From: JBQCEE01 sp051960575
GTDB lineage: Bacteria; Actinomycetota; Actinomycetes; Mycobacteriales; Jatrophihabitantaceae
Direction: 5' to 3'
Length of the DNA: 21,073 nucleotides
Assembly: GCF_051960575.1 (NCBI RefSeq)
Contig: NZ_JBQCEE010000231.1
Span: forward strand, 1-21,073
Shown here: positions 8,069 to 15,226 of the stretch, piece after piece
Numbering within the stretch: the first letter of the stretch is position 1
Layout: the number at the start of each line of letters is the position of its first letter
Program-made: the position numbers and the translations under genes
The notes under the pieces: generated by a model
Told to the model about the DNA's origin: nothing
Databases searched by the model: none
Seen by the model: only the letters and a program-made list of their open reading frames with translations

Positions 8069-8623
8069 ATGACGGTGATGCCTGTCGCGGCGGTGCTCGT
8101 CCTGGCCGGCTGCGCGTCGAGCGGCGCCGGGGTCACCGGATCCGCTGCGAGCAGGCCGCCGACGGTCGGGGCCGGGTCGACGGACGGGTCGGCGAAGGGC
8201 TCGACAGCCGGGACGGCAACGACGACCGGGACCGGGACCGGGACCGGGACCACGACCGCGACGGCGACGGCGACCACGACCGCGACGGCGACCGCGACCC
8301 CGACGAGCGGAGGTCCCGGCTTCGGCGGGGAGCCCACCGATCCGGCGGCCGGGCGCGCCGTCGTCCGGCTGCACGTGGGCGAGCGGCGGGCGCTGGCGGT
8401 GCCATCCGGGACGTGGGACGCGATGACCACCGGCAACAGCCACGTCGTGCGGGTCGACCAGCGCGGCGGATACCCCGGCACCGAGCCGCTGGCCGTGACG
8501 CTGACGGCCCTCGCGGCCGGCCGAACCACGCTCACCACCACCTCGGACGCCGCCTGCCTGCACGCGTCGCCGCGCTGCCTGCTGCCGCAGCGGGTGTGGA
8601 GCGTCGTGGTCGTCGTCGGCTGA
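8069..8623 (+). CDS. Thr-rich lipoprotein of unknown function
   Basis: A 184-residue predicted lipoprotein. MTVMPVAAVLVLAGC has a lipobox LAGC with the acceptable +1 Cys at residue 15, so it should be lipidated and anchored outside the membrane. A Ser/Gly/Thr linker follows, including Thr-Gly then Thr-Ala alternations encoded by DNA tandem repeats. The C-terminal globular domain (about 95-184) is beta-rich, holds a Cys pair in DAACLHASPRC that could form a disulfide, and ends in WSVVVVVG. It recalls Ig-like or chagasin-like folds, but I do not recognise a named family. The start is uncertain: the n-region at ATG 8069 lacks basic residues, and an in-frame TTG about 11 codons upstream would add several Arg. 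It diverges from the DUF222/HNH gene. Confidence 0.7.
   Translation: MTVMPVAAVLVLAGCASSGAGVTGSAASRPPTVGAGSTDGSAKGSTAGTATTTGTGTGTGTTTATATATTTATATATPTSGGPGFGGEPTDPAAGRAVVRLHVGERRALAVPSGTWDAMTTGNSHVVRVDQRGGYPGTEPLAVTLTALAAGRTTLTTTSDAACLHASPRCLLPQRVWSVVVVVG
8225..8296 (+). repeat. In-gene hexamer and 24-bp tandem repeats
   Basis: Four copies of ACCGGG (8225-8248) encode Thr-Gly steps. They are followed by two 24-bp units (8249-8272 and 8273-8296) differing at one base and encoding Thr-Thr-Thr-Ala-type steps. Both periods are multiples of three, so copy-number changes would lengthen or shorten the linker without a frameshift. Confidence 0.9.
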
Positions 8624-8654
8624 CGGGCTCACCGGCGTCGAACGTGCCGGTGGG

Positions 8655-8660
8655 TAGCCC
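8655..8660 (+). promoter_or_regulatory. Possible degenerate -10 box of EVE-like gene
   Basis: TAGCCC stands six bases (GCCGGC) before ATG 8667, in the same position as the leaderless promoters elsewhere in the window, but it lacks the conserved final T. Confidence 0.3.
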
Positions 8661-8666
8661 GCCGGC

Positions 8667-9098
8667 ATGGGGACGATCCTCGGCACGTGGAACCCCGTGC
8701 GCTGGCCGTGGGACGCCTACCCGGACGCCTATCGCGCGACGGCGGCCGGGCGCATCCACCGGCTGCAGTGGTCGGTGCACCGGCGACGGCACGGCGTCGC
8801 CCCCGGCGACCGCTTCTTCCTGCTGAAGCAGGGCGTCGAGCCGCGGGGCATCGTCGCGGCCGGGACGATCGTGGACGGTCCGGCCGACGGGGCGCACTGG
8901 AGCGGCCGGCCGGGCGCCACCACCCGCTACGTCACGGTCGACCTCGACACGGTGGTCGACATCGACGACGTGCTGCCGGTCGAGCAGCTGCGGGCACGAC
9001 TGCCGCGCACGCATTAGGCGCCACAGGGCGGCGGCACCTCCGTCCACCCCGCCGAGGAGGGGTTGCTCGAAGCGGTCTGGACGGCGCACCTGCAATGA
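8667..9098 (+). pseudogene. EVE/PUA-like domain protein interrupted by in-frame TAG
   Basis: The intact frame (8667-9017) gives 116 residues beginning MGTILGTWNPVRWPWDAY. It contains WSVHRRRHGVAPGDRFFLLK, GIVAAGTIVDGP, a YVTVDLDTVVDID strand and LPVEQLRARLP. This resembles the small EVE/PUA-like domain found alone or at the N-terminus of some HNH nucleases, where it is thought to recognise modified bases. The frame stops at TAG 9015-9017, but the same frame continues for 26 sense codons to TGA 9096-9098, reading APQGGGTSVHP and then LLEAVWTAHL. That is the expected end of this domain as I remember it, with Trp where the TAG stands (TGG to TAG). The gene is therefore either broken by one substitution, a sequencing error, or read through. 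The truncated protein could still be made. Confidence 0.65.
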
Positions 9099-9114
9099 CC
9101 GACGCCGGGCACCG

Positions 9115-10482
9115 TCACGGTCGACAGGCGGCCGGCGCGGTGAGGCGCACCAGCAGGCCGTCGGGACGGACGTCGTCGGTGTAGTAGCCGAACAGTCGCT
9201 GCCCGCCGACGACGAGGCCGCTGATGTTCGCCGCGCTCTCCCGCGGCGCGGGCATCGGCTCGGACTCACGCACCACGCCGGTCAGCGGGTCGGCGCACGC
9301 GACGGCGTCCGTGCCCGAGACCCAGACGACCCCCGAGCCGCGCACCGCGCTGGTGACGAATCCACCGCCCGCGGCGACGGCCGGTACGCCCGCACGGGTC
9401 GGATCGCCGCCCGGCGCAAAGACGAGGGCGAGCTCGTGGCCGCTGCCGGTCTGCAACCACAGGCCGCCGGACGAGGCCGCGAGCGCCTGGGCGCCCCCGT
9501 CGGGGTTCACGGTCGCGGGCGGGTCGACGACCGTGTCGGACGCGGGATCGAGGACGACGAGCGTCCCGACGCCGGCCGCCGAGCCGGTGACGTACAGCCG
9601 CTGGTCGTCCGGGCTCACCGCGATCCCTTCGATCGACGCGATCCCGTGCACCGTGAGCCGACGGACCACACGGTTTGTCGTCATGTCGACCACGGCGACG
9701 GTGCGCTGCGAGGCGACGTAGATCCGCCCGCCGCTCGCATCAGCCGATGCGACGATCGATGCGCTCGGGCGCGCGGCCGACCGGTCGAGCACGGTGAGCG
9801 AGGAGATGGCGGCGAGGTCGCTGGCCGACCAGCGGTCGAGTTCCGCCCCACCCTCCGGGTCGTCGACCACGACGGTCAGCACACCGTGCGCGACCGATGC
9901 CCACGACGTCGTGCCGGCGAGGTAGGCGTGGCGGGCCAGGACGGCGCCGAAGGTCGGATCGAGGCGCAGCAACTGCGAGCCGTCCCGGACGTAGACCGAC
10001 GAGGCGTCGGCCGCGAGGGGCGCCGCATCGCCGAACGGACCGCCGACGGTCACGGCGTCCCAGGGGCCCACCTTCTGGCCGGACGGCACGGTGGACGAGG
10101 CCGGCGCGGACGACGTCGCCCTCGACGTCGGCAGTGACCTCGGCGCCGAGGACGGCACGGAGGACGACGGCGGCCGGGGCGCCGACGACACCGGCGCGGC
10201 GGGGCCGTCGGCGTTGGGCGAACGCTCCGAGACGACCAGGGCAGCGAGCGCGACCAGCAGCGCGATGCACGCGGCGGAGGCCAGCAGGAGCGTGCGCGAC
10301 GGCCGCGCTGTGCGCGCCATCAAGGGCGGCCGTTCGTCGACGGCACGAAGCCCGTCGGTGCCGGCCGGGCCGGCAGCGGCGGCCCGCACCCGAGCCGCGA
10401 TGTCGTCGACGGCGATCGATCGCGGCGGCTCGGGCGTGGCCGCCTGCAGCAGCGCGGCGAGCGCACGGTCGTCGAGGGTCAT
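9115..10482 (-). CDS. Membrane-anchored beta-propeller protein, sigma partner
   Basis: A 455-residue protein with four parts. A short acidic cytoplasmic segment (1-63) starts MTLDDRALAALLQAATPEPP. One transmembrane helix follows (about 64-84), then a Pro/Ser/Ala-rich linker (about 88-136) and an extracytoplasmic YncE/WD-like beta-propeller (about 137-455). Propeller repeats are visible as IYVASQRTVAVVDMTTNRVV, ISPDDQRLYVTG-like segments and LVVLDPASDTVV. ATG 10482 overlaps the sigma-factor stop as ATGA, so the two are translationally coupled. Position and topology suggest a role as anti-sigma or sensor, with the propeller outside. The cytoplasmic part lacks the HxxxCxxC zinc motif of ZAS anti-sigma factors, so this role is inferred, not shown. 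Confidence 0.8.
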   Translation of the reverse strand: MTLDDRALAALLQAATPEPPRSIAVDDIAARVRAAAAGPAGTDGLRAVDERPPLMARTARPSRTLLLASAACIALLVALAALVVSERSPNADGPAAPVSSAPRPPSSSVPSSAPRSLPTSRATSSAPASSTVPSGQKVGPWDAVTVGGPFGDAAPLAADASSVYVRDGSQLLRLDPTFGAVLARHAYLAGTTSWASVAHGVLTVVVDDPEGGAELDRWSASDLAAISSLTVLDRSAARPSASIVASADASGGRIYVASQRTVAVVDMTTNRVVRRLTVHGIASIEGIAVSPDDQRLYVTGSAAGVGTLVVLDPASDTVVDPPATVNPDGGAQALAASSGGLWLQTGSGHELALVFAPGGDPTRAGVPAVAAGGGFVTSAVRGSGVVWVSGTDAVACADPLTGVVRESEPMPAPRESAANISGLVVGGQRLFGYYTDDVRPDGLLVRLTAPAACRP

Positions 10483-11012
10483 ACCGCACCCCTGTCGTTG
10501 CGGAGGGCTTCCAGGTCGGGGCTGCGCCGCAGCGCGTCCAGGGCCCGGCTGTTGTGTTGCTTGACGGCCCCGACCGAGCAGCCGAGCACCTCGGCGGCGG
10601 CGGCCTCGGAGAGGTCGAGGAAGTGCCGCAGCACGACGGTCGCGCGTTGCTGCGGCGGCAGGTCGGCGAGCACGGACGCGAGCGACCGCCGCAGGTCGAC
10701 GTCGGCGAAGGCGTCCGGCCGGTCGACCGCGTCGACGGTCTCGGTCGACAGCTCGCCGGTCCAGCGGCGGCGCCGCCACCGCAGGAAGGTGCGCACCATG
10801 ACCTGGCGGACGTAGGCCTCGGGCGCGTCCGGCCGGGTGAGCGTCGACCAGTGCGTCCACGCGACGACCAGGGCCGACTGCACGAGGTCCTCGGCGGCGT
10901 ACCAGTCACCGGTCAGCAACCAAGCGGCTCGCAGCAGCGAGCGCGAATGTCCCTCGACGAAGCGTCGGAACCCCGGAGGTTCGTCGACAGCGCCGGCCCC
11001 AACGATCACCAC
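10479..11012 (-). CDS. SigE-family ECF RNA polymerase sigma factor
   Basis: A 177-residue group IV (ECF) sigma factor of the actinobacterial SigE family. Region 2 (about 22-85) contains LLRAAWLLTGDWYAAEDLVQ and AYVRQVMVRTFLRWRRRR. Region 4 (about 118-165) contains LPPQQRATVVLRHFLDLSE and the helix-turn-helix EVLGCSVGAVKQHNSRAL. It directs RNA polymerase to a stress or envelope regulon that cannot be defined from here. The longest open frame runs 77 codons further upstream, but the homologous region starts near FRRFVEGHSRSLL. GTG 11012, or the adjacent GTG 11009, follows GGGAGGAG by 4-7 bases. Its stop overlaps the start of the membrane beta-propeller gene (ATGA). It diverges from the acyl-CoA ligase across 91 bp. 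Confidence 0.93.
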   Translation of the reverse strand: MVIVGAGAVDEPPGFRRFVEGHSRSLLRAAWLLTGDWYAAEDLVQSALVVAWTHWSTLTRPDAPEAYVRQVMVRTFLRWRRRRWTGELSTETVDAVDRPDAFADVDLRRSLASVLADLPPQQRATVVLRHFLDLSEAAAAEVLGCSVGAVKQHNSRALDALRRSPDLEALRNDRGAV

Positions 11013-11016
11013 GCGG

Positions 11017-11024
11017 CTCCTCCC
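11017..11024 (-). promoter_or_regulatory. Shine-Dalgarno GGGAGGAG deciding sigma-factor start
   Basis: On the minus strand GGGAGGAG precedes the tandem GTG codons at 11012 and 11009. It argues against the longer upstream extension of the open frame. Confidence 0.7.
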
Positions 11025-11032
11025 TGTCGACG

Positions 11033-11062
11033 AGTAGAGCACTCGGGGACGACGAAAGGTTG
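11033..11062 (-). promoter_or_regulatory. Possible ECF-type promoter of the sigma-factor gene
   Basis: On the minus strand CAACCTTT (11062-11055) resembles the AAC-containing -35 of ECF promoters. It is followed after 16 bases by TCTACTCGTC, whose first six bases occupy 11038-11033. This would permit autoregulation. It is a pattern reading only. Confidence 0.35.
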
Positions 11063-11091
11063 ACGTGCTGGATCGCGGCGACGAGAGGTAG

Positions 11092-11097
11092 CAAGCT
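11092..11097 (+). promoter_or_regulatory. -10 box CAAGCT, leaderless promoter of acyl-CoA ligase
   Basis: CAAGCT (A2 and T6 conserved) is followed by six bases (GGCGCC) and ATG 11104. No Shine-Dalgarno is seen. Confidence 0.45.
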
Positions 11098-11103
11098 GGC
11101 GCC

Positions 11104-12747
11104 ATGCTCATCACGTCGTACTCCAGTGGCACCTCGACGAAGCCCCTGCTCGGCGAGACGATCGACGCGAACCTGCGACGGGCCGTGGCGACCTGGCCCG
11201 ACCGCGAGGCCGTCGTCGACCGCGCGAGCGGCACCCGGCTCACCTACAGCCGGCTCGACGCCGCCGTCGACGCCGTCGCCCGCGGACTGCTCGCCCGGGG
11301 CGTGGCGAAGGGCGACCGCGTCGGCATCTGGGCGCCGAACTGCGTCGAGTGGTTCTTGGTGCAGTACGCCACCGCGCGAATCGGCGCGATCCTGGTGAAC
11401 ATCAACCCCGCCTACCGCACGCACGAGCTCGCCTACGTGCTGAAGCAGGCCGGCGTGAGCACCTTGGTCGCCGCGCTCGCGCTGAAGACCAGCGACTACC
11501 GCGCGATGATCGACGAGGTGCGCCTCGAGACGCCCGCATTGCGCGACGTCGTCTACATCGGCAACCCGACCTGGGACGCGCTGCTCGCCGACGGCGAGCG
11601 CGTCGCCTCGACCGACGTCGAGCAGCGGTCGGCACAGCTCGCCTTCGACGACCCGATCAACATCCAGTACACGTCCGGGACGACGGGGTTCCCCAAGGGC
11701 GCGACGCTGAGCCACCACAACATCCTCAACAACGGCTACTTCGTCGGCGAGGGCATGCACTACACGCACGAGGACCGCATCTGCGTGCCGGTGCCGTTCT
11801 ACCACTGCTTCGGCATGGTGATGGGCAACCTCGCGTCCACCAGCCACGGCGCGTGCGTCGTGATCCCGGCGCCGACGTTCGACCCGGCCGCGACGCTGCA
11901 GGCCGTGCAGGACGAACGCTGCACCTCGCTCTACGGCGTGCCGACGATGTTCATCGCCGAACTCGCCCTGCCGAACTTCGCGACCTACGACCTGTCCAGC
12001 CTGCGCACCGGCACGATGGCCGGCTCGCCCTGCCCGGTCGAGGTGATGAAGCGGGTGATCACCGAGATGCACATGGACGAGGTGACGATCTGCTACGGCA
12101 TGACCGAGACCTCGCCCGTCTCGACCCAGACGGCCGCCGACGACTCCCTCGACCACCGCACCGCCACCGTCGGGCGGGTGCACCCGCACGTCGCGGTGAA
12201 GGTGGTCGACCCGGAGACCGACCTGCCCGTGCCGGTCGGCACACCCGGCGAGCTCTGCACGCGCGGCTACTCAGTGATGATCGGGTACTGGGACGAGCCG
12301 GAGAAGACGGCCGAGGTGCTCAAGCAGGGCTGGATGCACACCGGCGACCTCGCGACGATGGACGCGGACGGGTACCTCAACATCGTGGGCCGGATCAAGG
12401 ACATGGTCATCCGCGGCGGCGAGAACGTCTACCCGCGCGAGATCGAGGAGTTCCTGTACTCGCACCCCGACATCGTCGACGCGCAGGTGATCGGCGTGCC
12501 CGACGCCAGGTACGGCGAGGAGCTCATGGCCTGGGTGCGGCTGCGCGACGGCGCCCCGACGCTCACCGCCGAGGCGTTGCGCGAGTTCTGCACCGGCAAG
12601 CTGGCGCACTACAAGATCCCGCGGTACGTGCGGGTCGTCGACGAGTTCCCGATGACGGTCACGGGCAAGATCCGCAAGGTGCAGATGCGGGCCGAGTCGA
12701 TCGACCTGCTCGGCCTGCACGACGTGGCCGGCACGAAGACGGCATGA
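11104..12747 (+). CDS. Fatty-acyl-CoA synthetase (AMP-binding, FadD/ACSF2-like)
   Basis: A 547-residue adenylate-forming enzyme that activates a carboxylic acid to an acyl-adenylate and then to its CoA thioester. Motifs in order are the P-loop YTSGTTGFPKG (189-199), YGMTETS (331-337), the GDL core (414-416), the hinge GRIKD (429-433), RGGENVYPREIEE and the adenylation Lys in TVTGKIRK (K522). The overall pattern, with NPAYRTHELAYVLKQ and PFYHCFGMVMGN, resembles the medium/long-chain acyl-CoA synthetase group that includes ACSF2 and mycobacterial FadD35. The chain-length preference is not readable. Its stop overlaps the start of the MBL-fold gene (ATGA), implying a two-gene operon. A beta-oxidation enzyme set is absent nearby. 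Confidence 0.94.
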   Translation: MLITSYSSGTSTKPLLGETIDANLRRAVATWPDREAVVDRASGTRLTYSRLDAAVDAVARGLLARGVAKGDRVGIWAPNCVEWFLVQYATARIGAILVNINPAYRTHELAYVLKQAGVSTLVAALALKTSDYRAMIDEVRLETPALRDVVYIGNPTWDALLADGERVASTDVEQRSAQLAFDDPINIQYTSGTTGFPKGATLSHHNILNNGYFVGEGMHYTHEDRICVPVPFYHCFGMVMGNLASTSHGACVVIPAPTFDPAATLQAVQDERCTSLYGVPTMFIAELALPNFATYDLSSLRTGTMAGSPCPVEVMKRVITEMHMDEVTICYGMTETSPVSTQTAADDSLDHRTATVGRVHPHVAVKVVDPETDLPVPVGTPGELCTRGYSVMIGYWDEPEKTAEVLKQGWMHTGDLATMDADGYLNIVGRIKDMVIRGGENVYPREIEEFLYSHPDIVDAQVIGVPDARYGEELMAWVRLRDGAPTLTAEALREFCTGKLAHYKIPRYVRVVDEFPMTVTGKIRKVQMRAESIDLLGLHDVAGTKTA

Positions 12748-13493
12748 ACGCCCGGCCGCCCGTCGTCACCCGGGTGGCCGACGGCGTGCACGCCGTCGCC
12801 GGCTCGGACGTCAACTGGCTCATGCTCGTCGACGGTGAGGACGTGACACTCCTCGACACCGGCTACCCGGGCGACCGGACGAACGTGCCGGCCGCCCTGC
12901 AACGCATCGGCCGGCGGGTCGAGGACGTCCGGGCGATCCTGCTGACCCATGCGCACGTCGACCACCTCGGCAACGTCGCGGCGGTGGCCGGCCGCAGCGG
13001 CGCGACGGTGTACGCGCACCCGGCCGAGCTGGCGCAGGTGCGCGGCGAGGTGCAGCACCAGGTGAGCCCGCTGGCCATCGCCCGGCAGGCGTGGCGGCCG
13101 GGGGTGCTGCCGTGGGCGCTGCGGGCCGCCCGCAACGGCGGCCTGACCCACCCGAGCTGGCCGACCCCGGTGCCGCTGCCGGTCGACGGCACCGCCCTCG
13201 ACGTGCCGGGCGGCCCGGTACCCGTGCCGACCCCCGGTCACACGCCCGGCAGCTGCTGCTTCCTGCTGCCCGAGGTGGGGGTCGTCGCCACCGGTGACAG
13301 CCTCATCACCGGGCATCCCACCAGCGGACGCGAGGGGCCGCAGCTGATCGGGGCGATGTTCCAGGACGACTCCGGCGAGGCGGCGGCGTCCCTCGACGCG
13401 CTGCAGGGCCTGTCGGCCGACATCCTCGTGCCCGGGCACGGCCCGGTGTACCGCGGCGCGATCGCCGGCGCCGTCGCGCTGGCGCGCGGCTGA
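12744..13493 (+). CDS. Metallo-beta-lactamase-fold hydrolase
   Basis: A 249-residue MBL-superfamily protein. The metal site is complete: LTHAHVDHLGN gives HxHxDH (H69, H71, D73, H74), PTPGHTPGS gives H166, ATGDSLI gives D185 and LVPGHGPVY gives H232. The arrangement is that of glyoxalase II-like or thioesterase-like dinuclear zinc hydrolases. No signal peptide is seen, so it should be cytoplasmic. ATG 12744 lies inside the acyl-CoA ligase stop (ATGA overlap), so the two are translationally coupled. This suggests it acts on a product of the ligase, for example an acyl thioester or lactone, but that is inference. It ends 7 bp before the stop of the convergent dioxygenase gene. Confidence 0.9.
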   Translation: MNARPPVVTRVADGVHAVAGSDVNWLMLVDGEDVTLLDTGYPGDRTNVPAALQRIGRRVEDVRAILLTHAHVDHLGNVAAVAGRSGATVYAHPAELAQVRGEVQHQVSPLAIARQAWRPGVLPWALRAARNGGLTHPSWPTPVPLPVDGTALDVPGGPVPVPTPGHTPGSCCFLLPEVGVVATGDSLITGHPTSGREGPQLIGAMFQDDSGEAAASLDALQGLSADILVPGHGPVYRGAIAGAVALARG

Positions 13494-13500
13494 CGTCGGG

Positions 13501-14397
13501 TCAGGCCGCCTCGAACGACCGCCGCGACAGGCCCCACATGTAGCCCTCGATGGCGGTGGTGACGGCATGCTCGGCCGACGCGGCGCCGAGGGTCACGAAG
13601 ATCGGCGTGAAGTGCTCAACCGTCGGGTGGGCGTAGCGAAGGCCCGGCGAGCGGGTGCGGAAGTTCGCCAGCTCGTCGACGTCGCCGCGCTTGAGTGCGT
13701 CCTCGGCCCACAGGTCGAACTCGACCGACCAGTCCGGCGGCTGCTGCAGGTGTTCCGGGCGGACGAACGGCAGGCCGTGGGTCATGAAGCCCGAGCCGAT
13801 CACGAGCACGCCGGCCTCGCGCAGCGGCCGCAGCCGCTCACCCAGGCCGAGCAGCGTCGTGGTGTCGTGCGTCGGCAGCGACAGCTGCAGCACCGGGATG
13901 TCAGCCTGCGGGTACATGACCTTCAGCGGGACCCAGGCGCCGTGGTCGAGGCCGCGGTTGCGGTGCTCGTGCACGGCCAGCGTCTCGGGCAGCACCCCGA
14001 GCAGCTCGCGCGCCAGCCCCTCGGCGGGCGGGGTGTCGTAGCGCATGCCGTAGTACAGCGGCGCGAAGCCGCCGAAGTCGTAGACCAGCTCGGTCGGGCG
14101 GGTGCTGGTGATGCCGAGCGAGTCGGACTCCCAGTGCGCCGAGACGATCAGGATCGCGCGCGGTCGCGGCAGGCGGCGAGCCCACTCGTGCAGCTCGCGC
14201 ATCCACGCGGCGTCCTCGAAGGTGGGCGGGGCGCCGTGGCTGATGTAGAGCGCGGGCAGCGGCCCGTCGGCCGGCGTCCACGCACGGTGCGGCGCGCGGG
14301 CCTCGATCTCGGCAACCCTCAACAGGTGTTGCGCGAACGGGTGCGAGGCGGGCATCAGGGCGTCCGCCGCGGCGGTGGTGCTGATCGGGCCGGTCAT
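13501..14397 (-). CDS. LigB/DODA-family extradiol dioxygenase-like protein
   Basis: A 298-residue member of the class III extradiol ring-cleavage dioxygenase family, closest in pattern to E. coli YgiD and plant DOPA 4,5-dioxygenase. Probable metal and catalytic histidines are in YISHGAPP (H54), ILIVSAHWE (H88), GLDHGAWVPL (H152), GSGFMTHGLPF (H207) and YAHPTVEHFTPIF (H257, H262). The family opens catechol-type rings using Fe(II) or Zn(II). The first 45 or so residues before the ALYISHG strand are a short N-terminal extension. ATG 14397 has GGAG about 9 bases upstream. It is divergent from the acetoacetate-decarboxylase-like gene, and an inverted repeat lies near its likely transcription start. 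The substrate is unknown. Confidence 0.9.
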   Translation of the reverse strand: MTGPISTTAAADALMPASHPFAQHLLRVAEIEARAPHRAWTPADGPLPALYISHGAPPTFEDAAWMRELHEWARRLPRPRAILIVSAHWESDSLGITSTRPTELVYDFGGFAPLYYGMRYDTPPAEGLARELLGVLPETLAVHEHRNRGLDHGAWVPLKVMYPQADIPVLQLSLPTHDTTTLLGLGERLRPLREAGVLVIGSGFMTHGLPFVRPEHLQQPPDWSVEFDLWAEDALKRGDVDELANFRTRSPGLRYAHPTVEHFTPIFVTLGAASAEHAVTTAIEGYMWGLSRRSFEAA

Positions 14398-14413
14398 CGT
14401 CCACTCCGGTTGG

Positions 14414-14436
14414 TTGAGCTCTCAATCACTACGGTA
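14414..14436 (-). promoter_or_regulatory. Promoter -10 and operator-like inverted repeat of dioxygenase
   Basis: On the minus strand TACCGT (14436-14431) fits a -10 box. Just downstream, at the expected transcription start, is the inverted repeat TTGAG-N2-CTCAA (14414-14425). A repeat at +1 is a typical repressor position. The regulator is not in the window. Confidence 0.4.
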
Positions 14437-14536
14437 CGCGCCCGGTGTGCCGCCCGCAACCATCGCTCGCCCGTCCCCGGGCCTCGTGTCACGATGGCCG
14501 CGTCGCCCACCGATCCGAGCTCAGCGAGGCCACGCC

Positions 14537-15205
14537 ATGACCATCGACCTGCGCGCCGTGCCGGGGGTCGCCGAGACCGACCTGTCCGAGTCGCTGTTCG
14601 CGTCGTTGCCCGCAGGCGCCCCGCCGGCGCCGTGGGACTGCACCTGCGAGGCGATCCTCTGGCTAACCCACGCCGACGGGTCCGCCGCCCGCGCACAGAC
14701 CGCGGTACCCGGCCGCAACCTCGTGGTGATCGGCGGCTTCGTCCGCTACCTCGACACGCCGGTCGGCCCGTACAACGAGGTGCTCGGGACGGTCGGGGTG
14801 CTGCAGGACCGCTCGGTGACCGCGACCGTGCCGTTCATGGCCGTCGACTCGCGCGACAGCCTCGTGGGCGGTCGCCAGAACTGGTCGCTGCCGAAGACGC
14901 TGGCCACCTTCACCGGCGCACCGCTGGACGCGCGGATGAGCGCGAGCGGCGACGGGTGGGCGGTGTCGGCGAGCGCCCGGGCCGTCGGACCGAACCTGCC
15001 GACCCGGCTCAGCGGACGCCTGGCCCAGGACTGGCCCGACGGCGTGCTGCGCGACGCCGCGCTGCGCGGCAAGGGACGCGTGCGCCCGGCCCTGGTCACC
15101 GTCGGTGTCGAGTCCGACGGTGCCCTGCCGAGCTGGCTGCGTCCGGGGCGGCATCTGGGTGTGATCGTGCGCAGCGCGACGTTCACGCTCGGCCGCCCGC
15201 ACTGA
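14537..15205 (+). CDS. Acetoacetate decarboxylase-family protein
   Basis: A 222-residue protein that resembles the acetoacetate decarboxylase (ADC) superfamily. Supporting features are the PVGPYNEVLGTVGVL strand (the family's 'G.Y.E' region), PFMAVDSRDSLVGGRQNWSL with an Arg in the usual place, and LPK with Lys120 where ADC has its Schiff-base Lys. The C-terminal half (MSASGDGWAVSASA and the final RSATFTLGRPH) is beta-rich, as expected for the ADC cone fold. Many superfamily members are aldolase/dehydratases or of unknown activity, so decarboxylation is not assured. The start is ATG 14537, with GAGG seven bases upstream; a longer frame overlapping the dioxygenase promoter was not accepted. 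It is divergent from the dioxygenase and converges with the molybdoenzyme. Confidence 0.75.
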   Translation: MTIDLRAVPGVAETDLSESLFASLPAGAPPAPWDCTCEAILWLTHADGSAARAQTAVPGRNLVVIGGFVRYLDTPVGPYNEVLGTVGVLQDRSVTATVPFMAVDSRDSLVGGRQNWSLPKTLATFTGAPLDARMSASGDGWAVSASARAVGPNLPTRLSGRLAQDWPDGVLRDAALRGKGRVRPALVTVGVESDGALPSWLRPGRHLGVIVRSATFTLGRPH

Positions 15206-15226
15206 CGAGCGCGCTGACGACCGCGG

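Noticed and set aside
9115..10482. Classical ZAS anti-sigma factor
   Set aside because: No HxxxCxxC motif is seen in the cytoplasmic part, so only a general partner role is proposed.
11013..11243. N-terminal extension of the sigma factor to ATG 11243
   Set aside because: It would cross the divergent promoter region and the acyl-CoA ligase start, has no family similarity, and a strong Shine-Dalgarno marks GTG 11012.
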